From: Atrina japonica
Lineage: Eukaryota; Mollusca; Bivalvia; Pterioida; Pinnidae
Direction: 5' to 3'
DNA length: 64,000 nucleotides
NCBI GenBank assembly: GCA_030159075.1
Contig: BROG01000073.1
Location: 62,001 to 126,000 of the forward strand
The position numbers were made by a program, and so were the translations under genes. Positions 24,912 through 36,895 of the stretch are shown in pieces (positions within the stretch are counted from its first letter, which is position 1; the number at the start of each line of letters is the position of its first letter). Under the pieces are notes generated by a model, which had not been told where the DNA came from, made no database searches, and saw only the letters and a list, made by a program, of their open reading frames with translations.

Positions 24912-26295
24912 GACACACACACACACACACACACACACAATATTATAATCATATATAGTATATATATTAAATTAATTATAACTTATATAACTATATATAT
25001 ATTATATTAATTTTTATATTATTATAATTATTATTTATAATATTATTTAATAATATTAATTATAAATTATATTTATATCTATTATATATCTAATATTTAC
25101 AATTTATTTATTTTATTATATTATTATTGATTTATTATTTTAATATATACTTATAAATAATATCTTAATAAAATATTATAATTTTTTAATTTATTTATAT
25201 TATTTTATAAATATATAATTATATATTTCATATATATTATAATAAATATTATTTAATATAATATTATAATATTATTTATTTAAGATTATTATATATAATT
25301 ATTATTATTTTTATTATAATTATTTATAATTAATAGTATATATTATATTAAATAAAGAGTTATTTGTATTAATAAATATATATTTATTATAATTAAAATA
25401 AATATATTATTTATATTGTATATATATATTTATATTTAATATATATCATTTATAATAATAAATATATATACTTACTTAATATAATTTAATTTATTAATTA
25501 AATTATTATTATAATTAACTAATAATACCTTAAAAATTACTATTTAAATTATATAACAAATATATATACTTTATTATTATATTATATTAGTTATAACTTT
25601 TATAATATATAATTATACTATTTATAATATATAATTTATATATTATTAAAATTAATAATATTAATAATATATTGTATTATAATTTAATTTATATATTATT
25701 AATTATTTAATTTTATAATAATAATATTTATTAAATATAATTATTTTATATATTATTATATATTATATATTATTATTATATATTTAAAAATTACTTATAT
25801 TATTATTATATATTTAAAATATATAATTATTATTAATATTATACTGAATTTATATATATTAATTAGAAAATATATATATTATTATAGTATTTTATCATTA
25901 TATACTATTATATTTTATATATTTTTGTTTTTTTTTTTGTTTTTTTTATATACTATTTTATTAATAATATTATTATAATTAAATAATATTATTATTTTAT
26001 TATTAATTTTATAATTATATATATAAATTTATTTATATATTAATTTTATATATATATAATTTTTTTTATTAATAATTTATCATTATATTATATTATATAA
26101 TTATATATAAATATATAGTATTAGTTCCATATATTATCTACCTAATTTTTAATTATATTATTAATATTTTATAATTTTCAAATTTTTTTTTTATATATTT
26201 TTATACTTAAATATAATTATTATATTTATATACAATAATAATTAATTTATATTTTCACACAACACACACACACATATAATACACACACACATATA

Positions 26296-26340
<45 letters not shown>
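24912..26340. repeat. 1.3-kb block of nearly pure A/T bounded by (AC)n and (CA)n/(TA)n
   Basis: An (AC)n run (24912-24939) leads into about 1.3 kb (24940-26255) in which G and C are very rare and no short unit dominates. It then passes through short (CA)n runs (26257-26292) into (TA)n ending at 26340. No ORF. Possibly a decayed microsatellite expansion or a low-melting structural element. Confidence 0.9.
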
Positions 26341-26344
<4 letters not shown>

Positions 26345-26389
26345 AATTTTTGGACTCAAACAAGGAAATATATCTTTGTAATCAAGAGA

Positions 26390-27058
26390 GGGAAAATAGG
26401 ACTCGAAATAGCTACTCAGTTTCCATCCAAATTCGTATTTTTATATTGACTATATAATTGTTTGCAAAACGTCTGAATGTGAAAGAATAGACTACATTTT
26501 TGTACGATTTGTCGTGATACAAACAAATTATAAGGTCATTTGCCACCCTTTTTAGAATTGACGTTCATGCTGCAGTACATCGGAACATCTGGGATGCATA
26601 AACATCATATGAATGCCAAAAGTATTACAAAGGTGAGTACGGATATTTGACTCGGAGACTGAGGTCAAACGATCGCCAAAGTTTTGTTGTCATTACCTAT
26701 TGGTGTCTATATTAAGTAAAATGTCAAAATATGAACCGTGTGAACTGGACTATCTATATGTTTCATCTCTATATGCTGGTACTATCGGATATATATCATT
26801 TACAAAAGTGTGGAAATTGTCATGATTGTTGATTGACAAATCATTCAATATATCTTAGTGTGGACATCAGCCCGCAGCTTAAATACACAAATGTAACAGC
26901 TATATATTAAAACACATATGCCAGAACCTACAAATATTGGAAAGACACAGAAATTAAAAATATAAGAACACAAAAATGTAGATGTACCAATTGATACTCC
27001 GGAAGGAGTCAGCGTCCCTGCAGGCGTTGCACACCCGTCGCAAATGTTCCATGGAAAC
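26390..27058 (-). pseudogene. second-subfamily Penelope-like remnant with flanking repeat
   Basis: 26390-26720 matches 33795-34085 in the same orientation ('aaattataaggtcattt', 'catcggaacatctgggat'). 26720-26885 is a degenerate RT piece like that at 22795. 26996-27058 carries 'ggaaggagtcagcgtccctg' and 'cgcaaatgttccatgg', whose reverse complement resembles 35206-35275 next to a better RT C-terminus. Confidence 0.6.
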
Positions 27059-27059
27059 A

Positions 27060-27295
27060 TGAAGTTTTACGCCCATGTTCTGTTTAAAGCTATGGCGGCC
27101 ATGTTGGATGGTCGACAAGCATACTGGATATAATGTTAAATCTAGACACCCCAAGAATGTGTGTGGCCAAGTTTTGTTCCATGTGGTCTGGTGGTTTTAG
27201 AGGAGAATAATTTTTAAAGTTTACGACAGACGGACGACGGACGCCAAGTGATAGCATAAGCTCACTTGACCCTTTGAGTCAGGTGAGATAAAAAG
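27060..27295 (+). repeat. dispersed bivalve-type repeat ('gacggacgacggacgcc ... ctcacttgaccctttgagtc')
   Basis: The phrases 'ggcggccatgttggatggtc', 'gacagacggacgacggacgc' and 'agctcacttgaccctttgag' make up a dispersed repeat I know from many bivalve sequences. Related decayed pieces lie at 51940-52010, 52262-52505 and 54566-55345. Confidence 0.65.
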
Positions 27296-27339
27296 CCTCA
27301 TTGCTATAAGGCTAATTTTATTTTACTAGTGATTCAGTT

Positions 27340-27870
27340 AAAAAGGAATAAATAGAAAAAATTCAACTTTATGGTATAAAACTATCTTGAATGGTAATCT
27401 CAAAAATCCTTTGCAGAAAAATAAACTTCGCACATATGGTATATTTAAAATCTCTATTAGGTTTGAACAATATCTGAACGTTGATAATAAACATCAACAT
27501 TAGCTATTAACGAAAATATCGTATTAAGTATCATGACCTAAATATAGAAAGAGGTTGATATTTTAAAATTAAGGCGGAAGATATTATTTGTAATTTATGT
27601 GGAGAGGAGATGGAAGATGAAATTCACTTTCTCATTAAATGTAAAAGTCTTACACCTGAAAGAACCTCTTTTTATCAGACCTCTATACTAACAGTAAAAT
27701 ATAGTTAACCTGCCTTTTGAAAATGAGTTTATATTGTTACTTAGTAATGAAGATCATTTTGACTTCAACTGGTTTTTAAAGTCCTACACACCTTTTGAAC
27801 TAGAAAGCAACAATTATTACCTGATCAATACCCTTCTCATTCACTATAATCCAGATAATTCTTAGTTGAT
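27340..27870 (+). pseudogene. LINE ORF2 C-terminal fragment
   Basis: Translation in shifting frames gives KLRTYGIFKISIRFEQYL near 27422 and then a CCHC-like knuckle: ICNLCG, EDEIHF, IKCKSL at 27590-27650. This pattern (Cys-x2-Cys, acidic, HF, Cys) ends the reverse-transcriptase ORF of a LINE type common in molluscs. Frameshifts and stops break it, and no RT palm lies upstream, so it is 5'-truncated. Confidence 0.7.
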
Positions 27871-27960
27871 GACTTTTACATGAATTTATTTATCTATGTT
27901 TTCATTATCTAACAATTACTTACAATAGTGATATTAATATATATACAAACTGAATTGTCT

Positions 27961-28475
27961 CCCGTCTACCTGATCACAGTGTGCCTCAAGCCGCGTACTA
28001 ATGTGAAACAGCCATTGCCTTTACATTATGATTCTTGTAAAAATTGTCTCCCCTCTACCAGGTCACAGTATGCCTCAAATAGCTTTCCGGTGTAAAACGC
28101 AGTCATTGCCTTTACATTAAGGTTCTTGTTAAATTGTCTCCCCTATACCAGGTCACAGTATGCCTCAAGTAGCTTACTGGTGTAAAACGCAGTCATTGCC
28201 TTTACATTAAGGTTCTTGTTAAATTGTCTCCCCTATACCAGGTCACAGTATGCCTCAAGTAGCTTACTGGTGTAAAACGCAGTCATTGCCTTTACATTAA
28301 GGTTCTTGTTAAATTGTCTCCCCTCTACCAGGTCACAGTGTGCCTCAAGTAGCTTACTGGTGTAAAACGCAGTCATTGCCTTTACATTAAGGTTCTTGTT
28401 AAATTGTCTAAACTTTACCAGGTCACAGTATGCCTCACGCAGCTTACTGGTGTAAAACGCAGTCATTGCCTTTAT
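27961..28475 (-). repeat. 90-bp tandem repeat, six units
   Basis: 'ccct.tacca' recurs at 27961, 28051, 28141, 28231, 28321 and 28411, an exact 90-bp step. On the minus strand one frame reads a 30-residue unit containing KAMTAFYTSKL and CDLVEGRQFNKN. Units 28141-28230 and 28231-28320 are identical and share a nonsense change (GAG to TAG). A second array of 2.5 units is at 30256-30490. The open frame may only reflect a period divisible by three. Confidence 0.95.
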
Positions 28476-28734
28476 GATTCTGATCAATTTGTTTGTGTAA
28501 AATGAAAACTGTGTAGCAGTAACCAAGGGTAGGCAACTCTCTGAGACTTTACTTTAATATCCATGGATTTTATCGATTTATTCTAAATTTTTAGATAGAA
28601 ATCATATTTCATAGTATCACTTGTAGTGATTGTTGGTGATATCAAGTAGATAGATTCAACATGCAAGACTAGATTATATTTCTTTACTTCAGAAAATATC
28701 AGTAATTTAATAGAAAAGATAGATAATAAAGCAG

Positions 28735-28870
28735 GATAAGATCAGATCACTCCCACATTGTAATAGAACTTAAATTCGATGATTTTGTAAAAGGAAAAGG
28801 TTTATGGAAATTTAACAATCTTCTTCTTCATGATAAATACTTTATAGAAAGAGTTTTAAAAAGTTAGGGA
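28735..28870 (+). pseudogene. LINE endonuclease C-terminal fragment
   Basis: In-frame SDHSHIVIEL, then a GLWKFNN-type motif and LLLHDKYFI: the final catalytic SDH box and the conserved WKFNN segment of an APE-type LINE endonuclease. It continues after an interruption at 29915-30255, in the same orientation and in the expected order. Confidence 0.75.
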
Positions 28871-29059
28871 TAGGAAATTATAGAGACTCGGACATTTTCG
28901 GACCGACCGGACGCAATTTGATTATTATACGACAGCGGGGGATATAATTCTACGAAAGAGTAATGTTGCCATGTGTAAAAATATATAATCCCGAAATTTC
29001 GAGTTATTATCTCTAAATATCGATTTAATATATAAAATTTTCGAGTTATCTACTTTGAT

Positions 29060-29530
29060 TTTTAGAGTGGTATTAATAGATGCATTCAGTTCTGGTCAGC
29101 ACAACAACTGGTCAGAGACCTACGCGAAACCATTGGAATTAATCTTAATCTTGAACATTAGTAATGAACATATAACACTGATTATTTTTACCTTAATATC
29201 TGGAAAATATTCCAATATCTCAAGAAAAAAATTAAGAAAATGTATCATGTTTACTTGAGTTAATGAGAATTTAATTTACCCAATTATAACGATTAACTGG
29301 ATATCGACATAACCCTTATATCAACTATCGTTGCCAATTAGCAAGACATGGTCATTATTAGAATAATAAAATTTCATGTTTTTGTTTTCATTATCAAAAT
29401 GATGAAAATGTTACATATAATGAACCACACAAACACTTCAAATTTCGAATTTTTATTCCGAAATATCGAGTTATTATATATATTACGGGACAATTAACTA
29501 TAATCCCTATCTCGTAATTACGAGATCTTT
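29060..29530 (+). repeat. dispersed repeat, paired with 36385-36895
   Basis: 'gatgcattcagttctggtca', 'ggtcagagacctac' and 'tattccaatatctcaagaaa' occur in the same order and orientation at 36400-36560. Similarity continues through a purine-rich stretch into the start of the palindrome array. With the array it interrupts a LINE (28870/29915). Confidence 0.85.
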
Positions 29531-29880
29531 TCTCGATATAACGAGAAAACTATCTCGTAATAACGAGATCTTTTCTTGTAATAGCGACATAACTATCTCG
29601 TAATTACGAGATCTTTTCTCATTATTACGACATAATTATCTCGTAAATACCAGATCTTTTCTCGTTATTACGACATAATTATCTCATAATTACGAGATCT
29701 TTTCTCATTATTACGACATATTTATCTCGTAATTACGAGATCTTTTCTCGTCATAACGACATATTTATCTCGTAATTACGAGATCTTTCTTGTTATTACG
29801 ACATAATTATCTCGTAATTACGGGATCCTTGCTCGTAATAACGAGATAACTATCTCGTACTTACGAGATAATTTTATTTT
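29510..29880. repeat. array of a 16-bp perfect palindrome, about nine units of ~43 bp
   Basis: The core TCTCGTAATTACGAGA is self-complementary and recurs about every 43 bp, separated by variants of 'tcttttctcgttattacgac', which itself contains half-palindromes. Most units keep the palindrome; a few carry one change. A second array lies at 37826-38050 and a single unit at about 36868. Confidence 0.95.
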
Positions 29881-29914
29881 TTTCTTTGATACTAATCGGC
29901 TTTCGTATATATGA

Positions 29915-30255
29915 TAGCATCAATTCCAAATGATATTATTGATTTAACAATTAATGACAGTACTTTTTTAGAAGTTGAATTAATGGAAATAAGAGGTATC
30001 TCTATTTCACATGCTAGTTTTAAAAAGAGGGAGAGGGATTATACAGAGAAAAAAGCTTTGCCAGGAAATTAATAGCCTAGAAATTAATTGTTATAAAAAA
30101 TCAAATAATTTTTTCGACATTTTACAAGAAAAAAAGGCAAATTTAGATGCAATAAGAAAGAAAAAAAAAATAAAAGGTCACATGATAAGATCTAGAGTAA
30201 AATGGGTCGAAATGGGGGGGGGGGGGAACCAACAAACTATTTTTGTAATTTAGAA
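29915..30255 (+). pseudogene. LINE fragment between endonuclease and RT
   Basis: Reads SIPNDIIDL, TFLEVELMEIRG, REKKLCQEINSLE and KKIKGHMIRSRVKW, then a GEPTNYFCNLE-like stretch in the next frame after a G-run. This is the linker before the RT of the LINE whose endonuclease end is at 28735. It stops where the second 90-bp array begins. The G-run at 30215 breaks the frame. Confidence 0.7.
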
Positions 30256-30490
30256 TCACGTAATGATCATGATTCTTGTTAAATTATCTCCCGGGTCACA
30301 GTGTGCTTCACGCAGTTTACTGGTGTAAAACGCAGTCATTGCCTTTACATCATGATTCTTGTTAAATTGTCTCCCCTCTACCAGGTCACAGTGTGCCTCA
30401 CGCAGCTTACTGGTGTAGAACGCAGTCATTGCCTTTACATTAAGGTTCTTGTTAAATTGTCTCCCCGTTTTTGGATCCGGGTTTTTCATG
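30256..30490 (-). repeat. second 90-bp tandem array, about 2.5 units
   Basis: Same unit and orientation as 27961-28475 ('gtcacagtgtgcctcacgca'). It lies exactly at the break point of the LINE fragment, in a frame open over 77 codons on the minus strand. Confidence 0.92.
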
Positions 30491-30504
30491 ATAATTTGAA
30501 TACA

Positions 30505-30720
30505 AAAATTTCAGATACCAAAGTATAAATCAATAGAATGTCCAGGACATAGATACAAATCCGGTAAAAATGGACAAACACGGACCTCTGGAAACCAAGA
30601 GGTGGGATCAGGTGCCATGGAGGAGTAAGCATCCCCTGTCGACCGGTCACACCCGCCGTAAGTCCACAGTCAAGTGAGGAGTTTATCCTCGTCACAATTG
30701 GTATAGACGTCTCAACAACC
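30505..30720 (-). mobile_element. Penelope-like 3' tail
   Basis: Near-full tail in reverse orientation, from 'cagataccaaagtataaatc' to 'atagacgtctcaacaacc'. A ~20-bp deletion is visible after 'tccacagtcaagt'. No RT remains; the copy stops just before the coding end. Confidence 0.9.
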
Positions 30721-31859
30721 GAAATAGCGATTTCCGGTTTGTGGCTTTGCAGTGATCAGGAAATAAAATAGTTATATTTGAAGGGCAAATTATTGTCTAG
30801 TCTATTTATGTCTAAAACAAATTTACTTTAAAGTCTACACTCTATACCAAACATGGAATATTGTGCCATTTTTATTTATTGTATGAAATCAAGCATTTAC
30901 CGGAAATATTTAACAGACTCAACGCGATTTGATGAAAAATATTCAAATTATCATGTGTGGTTCAACACAATTAAACAAAAACTTGATTCAAAGTGCGTTC
31001 GGTAGGTACATTCATTTGGGGGTTTTTCGGTTCACGTTATTATGCAGTATAATTTCGACAGGGTTAGTACAAGTATTTAGTCAGTTTGCCTGTCAGTTAT
31101 ATCTTTTGGAAAACGTTCGGATTTTTAGCTCAATAGTTAAAGAAGGACGAATAAATTTTACTTTCTAACTCATCAGGACAGAATCCTCGGGTCCAGAGTA
31201 TATATATCCAGGTCAAACCTGTATCTATTTTTCGGACATTTTATAAATCTTCATATATCTACTTCGACTTCAGAGCGATCATTCGGCCGCAATTCTCTGT
31301 GTTTTAATGTTTTAAACCAGCATACTGAAATAGTGTATCATCGTAATCGTCTTTTATACCGAAAAGAAATAAATATATATCTTGATTCTAAATGGGATGA
31401 AGACGTTTTATATAGCTCTAGATAGATCCGTATTCTATTCCGACTTTATTTTAAAAAAACAAGAGGCCCTATTAGATGTAGGCTAAATCTAGACTCTGTA
31501 CATTTTTTCTAAACAAACATGTATTTTTATAACGTAAGATATCGACAGTTTGATAGTTCATAGAATCATATTACACTTTTTCAGTCTGTATTATATTATA
31601 TGCACTAAACTATTTTATGGACTGGAATCTATTTAAAAACCAAAATTCGCTCGTCACAAAGATGTACGGTGTACATTGTCAAAGGACAAGGTGACATTTT
31701 AAAAAAAAAACAAATTTGTGATAAATGAAACTGCATAGTTACGAAGTGTTAATGTTTTTATAAACAAGAGTGCTTTTGGTGTATTAATTGGGTGTAGGCC
31801 TATACACCTGCCAGACACTTTTGATAATTGATTTTCAACTTGCCTTTGATTATGGATTT

Positions 31860-31863
<4 letters not shown>
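30721..31863. other. AT-rich non-coding DNA
   Basis: No gene or repeat recognised. A short palindrome (ggtgtaggcctatacacc type) is at about 31792-31809. Confidence 0.5.

Positions 31864-31954
<91 letters not shown>
31864..31954. repeat. (TA)n microsatellite
   Basis: About 45 perfect TA units. Confidence 0.97.
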
Positions 31955-31956
<2 letters not shown>

Positions 31957-32204
31957 GATGTTTGGCTCAACATGTGAAGAAAATTATAGTACATGTCACA
32001 ATTTCCTATTTAAATTTTCTGTATGTCGTGAGCGCTTTCACCATCGTGGGTATCCAAACTGATACTGTTGTAACTAACGGTAATAATTCTGTCTTTTCGT
32101 TAGTCAGAGTTATTTCCCATGTAAGCAAGTATCGATTGTGACGTCATGTCTTTACGTGAGAAAACAACATCGTTTTCACTCAAAAATATGACGTCACAAT
32201 TGAC

Positions 32205-32345
32205 AGAGGGCGAAGCCCTCATATATGTAGAGAAGCTCACATTTTTTATTCCTACTACATCCGGGGACCCGTAATAGAGGGCGAAGCTCTCATATATGTA
32301 GAGAAGCTCACATTTATTATTCCTACTACATCCGGGGACCCGTAC
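32205..32345 (+). repeat. 71-bp tandem duplication with a GAGGGCGAAGCCCTC palindrome
   Basis: 'agagggcgaagc.ctcatata' occurs at 32205 and 32276, each followed by 'gtagagaagctcacatt' and 'ctactacatccggggacccg'. The first unit keeps a perfect palindrome (GAGGGC-GAA-GCCCTC); the second has one change in it. Confidence 0.9.
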
Positions 32346-33345
32346 TACTAATGGTAAAAATTTTGCTCACATCGGGACTTTGCGCGTGACATAAACAAAA
32401 TGTCGGAAATGCAAAGTCATTACTTAAAAGCGCATTGCAAATGAAGTAATAAACTACAACACTAAGAAACGTTTTGTAGACCCAGACTTTCCCAGAACGA
32501 CTAGGGTTGTACATCGAACCCGATCACAAGCGCCTCCATTATTCTGGTAATGTGAACTGCACGAAATGATGGTTACAATGGGATAGAGAAATTTATATAG
32601 CATAAAACATATTTATGCATTTAATTCATGACTAATAAATACCACATAGATTCTATTTAAGTTTTAGCACCAAGGGAACAGTCAGCCACTCAATATTTTA
32701 TTTAAAAGTAATAAAACAATGAGTGAATGACCGGGACATTTACGTGATAAAAACACTGAATATTAATCCCTTTGGTGATTCTGTCGTGTTGCACCCAGCA
32801 GGGGGCAACATGACAGAATCACCGAAGGGATTAACTGTTGATGAATGCCTTCGCCCTCTCCATATGTATTATCAGCGATATATAAATATTAGCTTTATAT
32901 ATCGCTGGTATTATTTATACTAATGGTAAAAATTTTGCTCACATCGGGAATTTGCGCGTGACATAATCAAAATGTCGGAAATGCAAAGTCATTACTTAAA
33001 AGCGCATTGCAAACGAAATAATAAACTACCACACTAAGAAACATTTTGTAGTCCGAGACTAGGGATGTACATCGAACCCGATCACGAAGCGAATCCATTA
33101 TTCTGGTAATGTGAACTGCATGCACGAAATGATGGATACGCTGGGATAGAGAAAAATATATTACATAAAAACATGTTTGTGCATTTAATTCATGACTAAT
33201 AAATACCACATAGATTCTATTTAAGTTTTAGCACCAAGGAAACAGTCAGCCACTCAATATTTTATTTTAAACAATGAGTGAATGATCGGGACATTTACAT
33301 GATAAAAACACTGAATATTAATCCCTTTGATGATTCTGTCGTGTC
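32346..33345 (+). repeat. two direct copies of a ~430-bp repeat
   Basis: 'aatggtaaaaattttgctca' begins each copy (about 32348 and 32921). Both run through 'caaagtcattacttaaaagc', 'ccacatagattctatttaag' and 'gggacattta', ending at the hairpin 'aatccctttg.tgattctgtc'. The two copies differ by scattered substitutions and small indels. Confidence 0.88.
32765..32832. repeat. 28-bp inverted repeat (hairpin) with 12-nt loop
   Basis: The left arm AATCCCTTTGGTGATTCTGT... (32765-32792) pairs with 32805-32832 with two mismatches. The equivalent site in the second copy (33320) keeps the left arm but has lost most of the right. Confidence 0.9.
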
Positions 33346-33603
33346 GCGTTGCCGGGATTCCCAAAAAGGATTAACTGAACATGTAAAACTGTTAATAAAT
33401 GCCTTCGCCCTCTCCATAGGTTTACCTATGTATTATTTTAACTTTTCTCATTTTACGCACAAACAAATTACATCACAATCGATACCTGCTACTAGGGGTG
33501 TTAACTTTGGATAAGGAAAATACCAAATTGTTTATTGTTCGATGACGTCAAAATACAAAATACAATAAAATTTAATGTCCTCCAAAGGGAAGTATCAGTA
33601 TGC

Positions 33604-33714
33604 AAAAAACAGTAAAACACTCAAATTTCACTAATTTTCGGCCACTTGGCCTCTATCAAGTGAAAGAGGCCAAGTGGCCGAAAACTTGTGAAATTTGAGT
33701 GTTTTTCTGTTTTC
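33604..33714. repeat. foldback: ~48-bp inverted repeat, 10-nt loop
   Basis: 33604-33654 and 33665-33714 are reverse complements with about three mismatches. Each arm contains CACTCAAATTTCAC and TTTTCGGCCACTTGGCCTCT. Transcription in either direction would give a long, almost perfect hairpin. Possibly a minimal foldback transposon end. Confidence 0.93.
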
Positions 33715-33794
33715 AAAATACAATACATAATGCAAAATTAATGAAGATAAACAAGCAAAGATCTCTGCAAAATGAAGAGAAGGAAACGGGACCG

Positions 33795-34453
<659 letters not shown>

Positions 34454-34584
34454 TTATATTTCAACACATACACAAGAACATACCAATACTGGATAAATGA
34501 AGAAATAAATTTATTGCATTTATACTTGATATAAAGAAAGCACTTACTACAGATTTAAGTTATTATGGCCCTTTATAACAGAAT

Positions 34585-34665
34585 GTGTCGCCGACTGGAC
34601 TCGACCTCACGACCTCACGATCAAGAGTCGAGCGCGCTACCGACTGAGCCAGGAGGCTAAAAAAA
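34585..34665 (-). repeat. tRNA-Lys-like SINE head fragment
   Basis: The minus strand reads CTGGCTCAGTCGGTAGCGCG (box A), an anticodon loop ACTCTTGAT with CTT in the anticodon place, and GAGGTCGAGTCC (box B). This is the same head as the SINE at 12105 but without the body. A true tRNA-Lys gene is unlikely because the acceptor arms do not pair. Confidence 0.75.
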
Positions 34666-34861
34666 AGTTTGTAGTACTACATCAAATGTCATTGTGACTG
34701 CGTGTTACAGTTCTTACCAATGAAAGTGAATGAGTAAAAATCATTTATTTGAAAATACATCACACATTGTCGATGTAATATCATCACAGCAATTATTATG
34801 AGCGACATAGTTACGGTATGATGGGAATATATATATATATATATATGAATATGACTACCTT

Positions 34862-34940
34862 ATACATTTAGCCGTACGTGTGTGTGTGTGTGTGCGTGCG
34901 TGCGTGTGCGCGCGTGTGAGTGTGTGTGTGAGAGATAACA
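34862..34940. repeat. compound (GT)n/(GC)n microsatellite
   Basis: Alternating purine-pyrimidine run with GTGTGT, GCGTGCGT and GCGCGC blocks. Confidence 0.9.
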
Positions 34941-34989
34941 GCTATAAAAACACCTAATTATCGATATCTTCATTCTTTAAAAGTTACAT

Positions 34990-35285
34990 GTTGTTGAACG
35001 TTTGAAATCGTCGTTTGAGAAGTTTTATGGTCGATGCGGGGATCTTGTTAAATATTATGACGTCGCTCTCTCAGAGATATTAGATAGTATTTCTGGATCA
35101 CGGTCACAGACAGTGACTCCGTTTCACCAAACATGCTTTTCACCGAACTCGACCTCATCGCCAAACTTGACTTTTTTAGCGAATTTGACTCGTTCATCGA
35201 ACTAGAAAGGTTTCCATGGAACATTTGCGACGGGTATGGCATGCCAGCAGAAGACGCTGACTCCTTCCGAACACCTTGTCTTATC
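34990..35285 (+). pseudogene. second-subfamily Penelope-like RT C-terminus and tail
   Basis: Reads SSFEKFYGRCGDLVKYYDVALSEILDS, aligned by eye with the copy A C-terminus (TFRKFYGRYNSLVCDYSVSLSEML). The tail containing 'ccatggaacatttgcgacgg' and 'gctgactccttccga' is shared, in reverse, with 26996-27058. It is 5'-truncated. Confidence 0.65.
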
Positions 35286-35462
35286 CCGTTTGGGATTCTT
35301 AATTGTTCTTCATGTTGAGACCATTTGCACATTACAATCGACTTGAGTTTTTACTATTGATTGGTACTTCTTCAGTTTTTATTATTGATTGGTACTTCTT
35401 CAGTTTTACCTTTTATTTGATACATTGTTTTGTAATTGCTCCGTTTAGCATCAACCGTGAAG

Positions 35463-35660
35463 TTAAAGGGATATTAGTTGTGATTACCAAACATTTACTA
35501 CTTGTACTTGATGTACAATAACAAATAAGAACTATACACAGACATAAAATTAGATATTTCTATATATATTGTGAAAATAAGGTCAGGTTCAGTGTGGTTT
35601 GGGTATACAAATACTAAGGTTGAATTTTGTTTTGTAATTTGTATTACTGTTGTATATCAG
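35463..35660 (+). mobile_element. partial copy of the TTAA element at 6905
   Basis: Starts 'ttaaagggatattagttgtg' and continues 'cttgatgtacaataacaaat' and 'aaaataaggtcaggttcagt', matching 6905-7075 with substitutions. The right terminus is not found. Confidence 0.75.
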
Positions 35661-35929
35661 TATAAAGTAATAAAAAGGAAAGATTGAAAAACTCCACGAC
35701 AAATGCTCCTTTCACTATCTTGGATCGTTATGCCTTACAGTCTAGAAAACAAGATACAATATTTCAAATATTTTTCGTTTTGTCTTTTTATGTAAAACAT
35801 AAAAGTTCCGTGTTCAAAACATTCTTGCTACCACTCTGAAGTGTAACGTGTGCAGGCGAGAGTTACCGCGAAAAAGTATGTAAGTCGAAAGGGACAGCAG
35901 TAGTGCCGTTTACTCTTCCATTGCACCTG

Positions 35930-36045
35930 ATTCCATTGCACTCTTGATTGCAAGAGGTCCGTGTTTGACCATTTTTTACCAGATTTGTGCCTATATCCTG
36001 GACATCCTAATGATTTATACCTTGGTATCTGACACTCTTTATATC
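35930..36045 (+). mobile_element. old Penelope-like 3' tail
   Basis: 'caagaggtccgtgtttgacc', 'agatttgtgcctatatcctg' and 'accttggtatctga' match the PLE tail with many substitutions. Confidence 0.75.
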
Positions 36046-36335
36046 ACGTATATATATTTATAAGTTTAATCATGAAAAACGGTGATCAGTTATCTTTTTA
36101 ATTTATCCGAGACATTGTATATATACGTAAATCTTAATACTTGAGTATATACAAGTTAATTCATTGGTATACACAGTAACACGGTTTTATCTGGTTATTG
36201 AATGGTGTTAATTAGAACTCAATGTTAATGTTTATTAGATGAACTGAAACTTCCCTGGTATGCGCCTGGCTATTTAATATACAAATTGGGTTTACCCAGA
36301 CGATAAATGTATCAAAACTGCCAAAATTCGTCGTG

Positions 36336-36895
36336 TTATAATGGACTTGAGTTTTTGATTATTGATTGGCACTTCTTCAATTTTACTTTGCGAGTGGTAT
36401 TAATAGATGCATTCAGTTCTGGTCAGCACAACAATTGGTCAGAGACCTACGTGAAGCCATTTGAATTAATCTTAATCTTGAGCATTAGTGATTGATGATA
36501 TAACACTGATTAATTTTACCTCAATATCTGGACAAATATTCCAATATCTCAAGAAAAAATGAAGAAAATTTAATTTATCTTGTGTAATTTATTTTTACTT
36601 GAGTTAAAGAGAATTTAATTTACTCAATTATAACGATAAATTGGATATCGACAGTAGCAGCCCTTATGTCAACCATCGTTGCCAATGAGCAAGCCAAATT
36701 GGATTTTATTAGAAAAATAAAATTTTATGTTTTTGTTTTCATTATCAAAATGATGAAAATATTACATATAACGAAACACACAAACACACACACTCAAAAT
36801 TTCGAATTATTATCCCGAAATTTCGAGTTATTTTATATATTAACTATAATTTACTATCCCTAACTATCTCGTAATTACGAGATCTTTTCTTCTTA
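36336..36895 (+). repeat. second copy of the dispersed repeat at 29060-29530
   Basis: Same phrases and order as the 29-kb copy. It ends in a single palindrome unit at 36868, after which 930 bp of unrelated sequence (36896-37825, nothing recognised) intervenes before the palindrome array resumes at 37826. Confidence 0.82.

Noticed and set aside
27961..28475. CRISPR-like array
   Set aside because: Regular 90-bp spacing, but units are identical along their whole length with no variable spacers, and the DNA is eukaryotic. It is a tandem repeat.
29510..29880. CRISPR-like palindromic repeats
   Set aside because: The palindrome is regular, but the intervening sequence is also repeated and no cas genes exist.
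34585..34665. Functional tRNA-Lys gene
   Set aside because: Boxes A and B and a CTT anticodon are readable, but the acceptor stem does not pair and the same head is part of the SINE at 12105.
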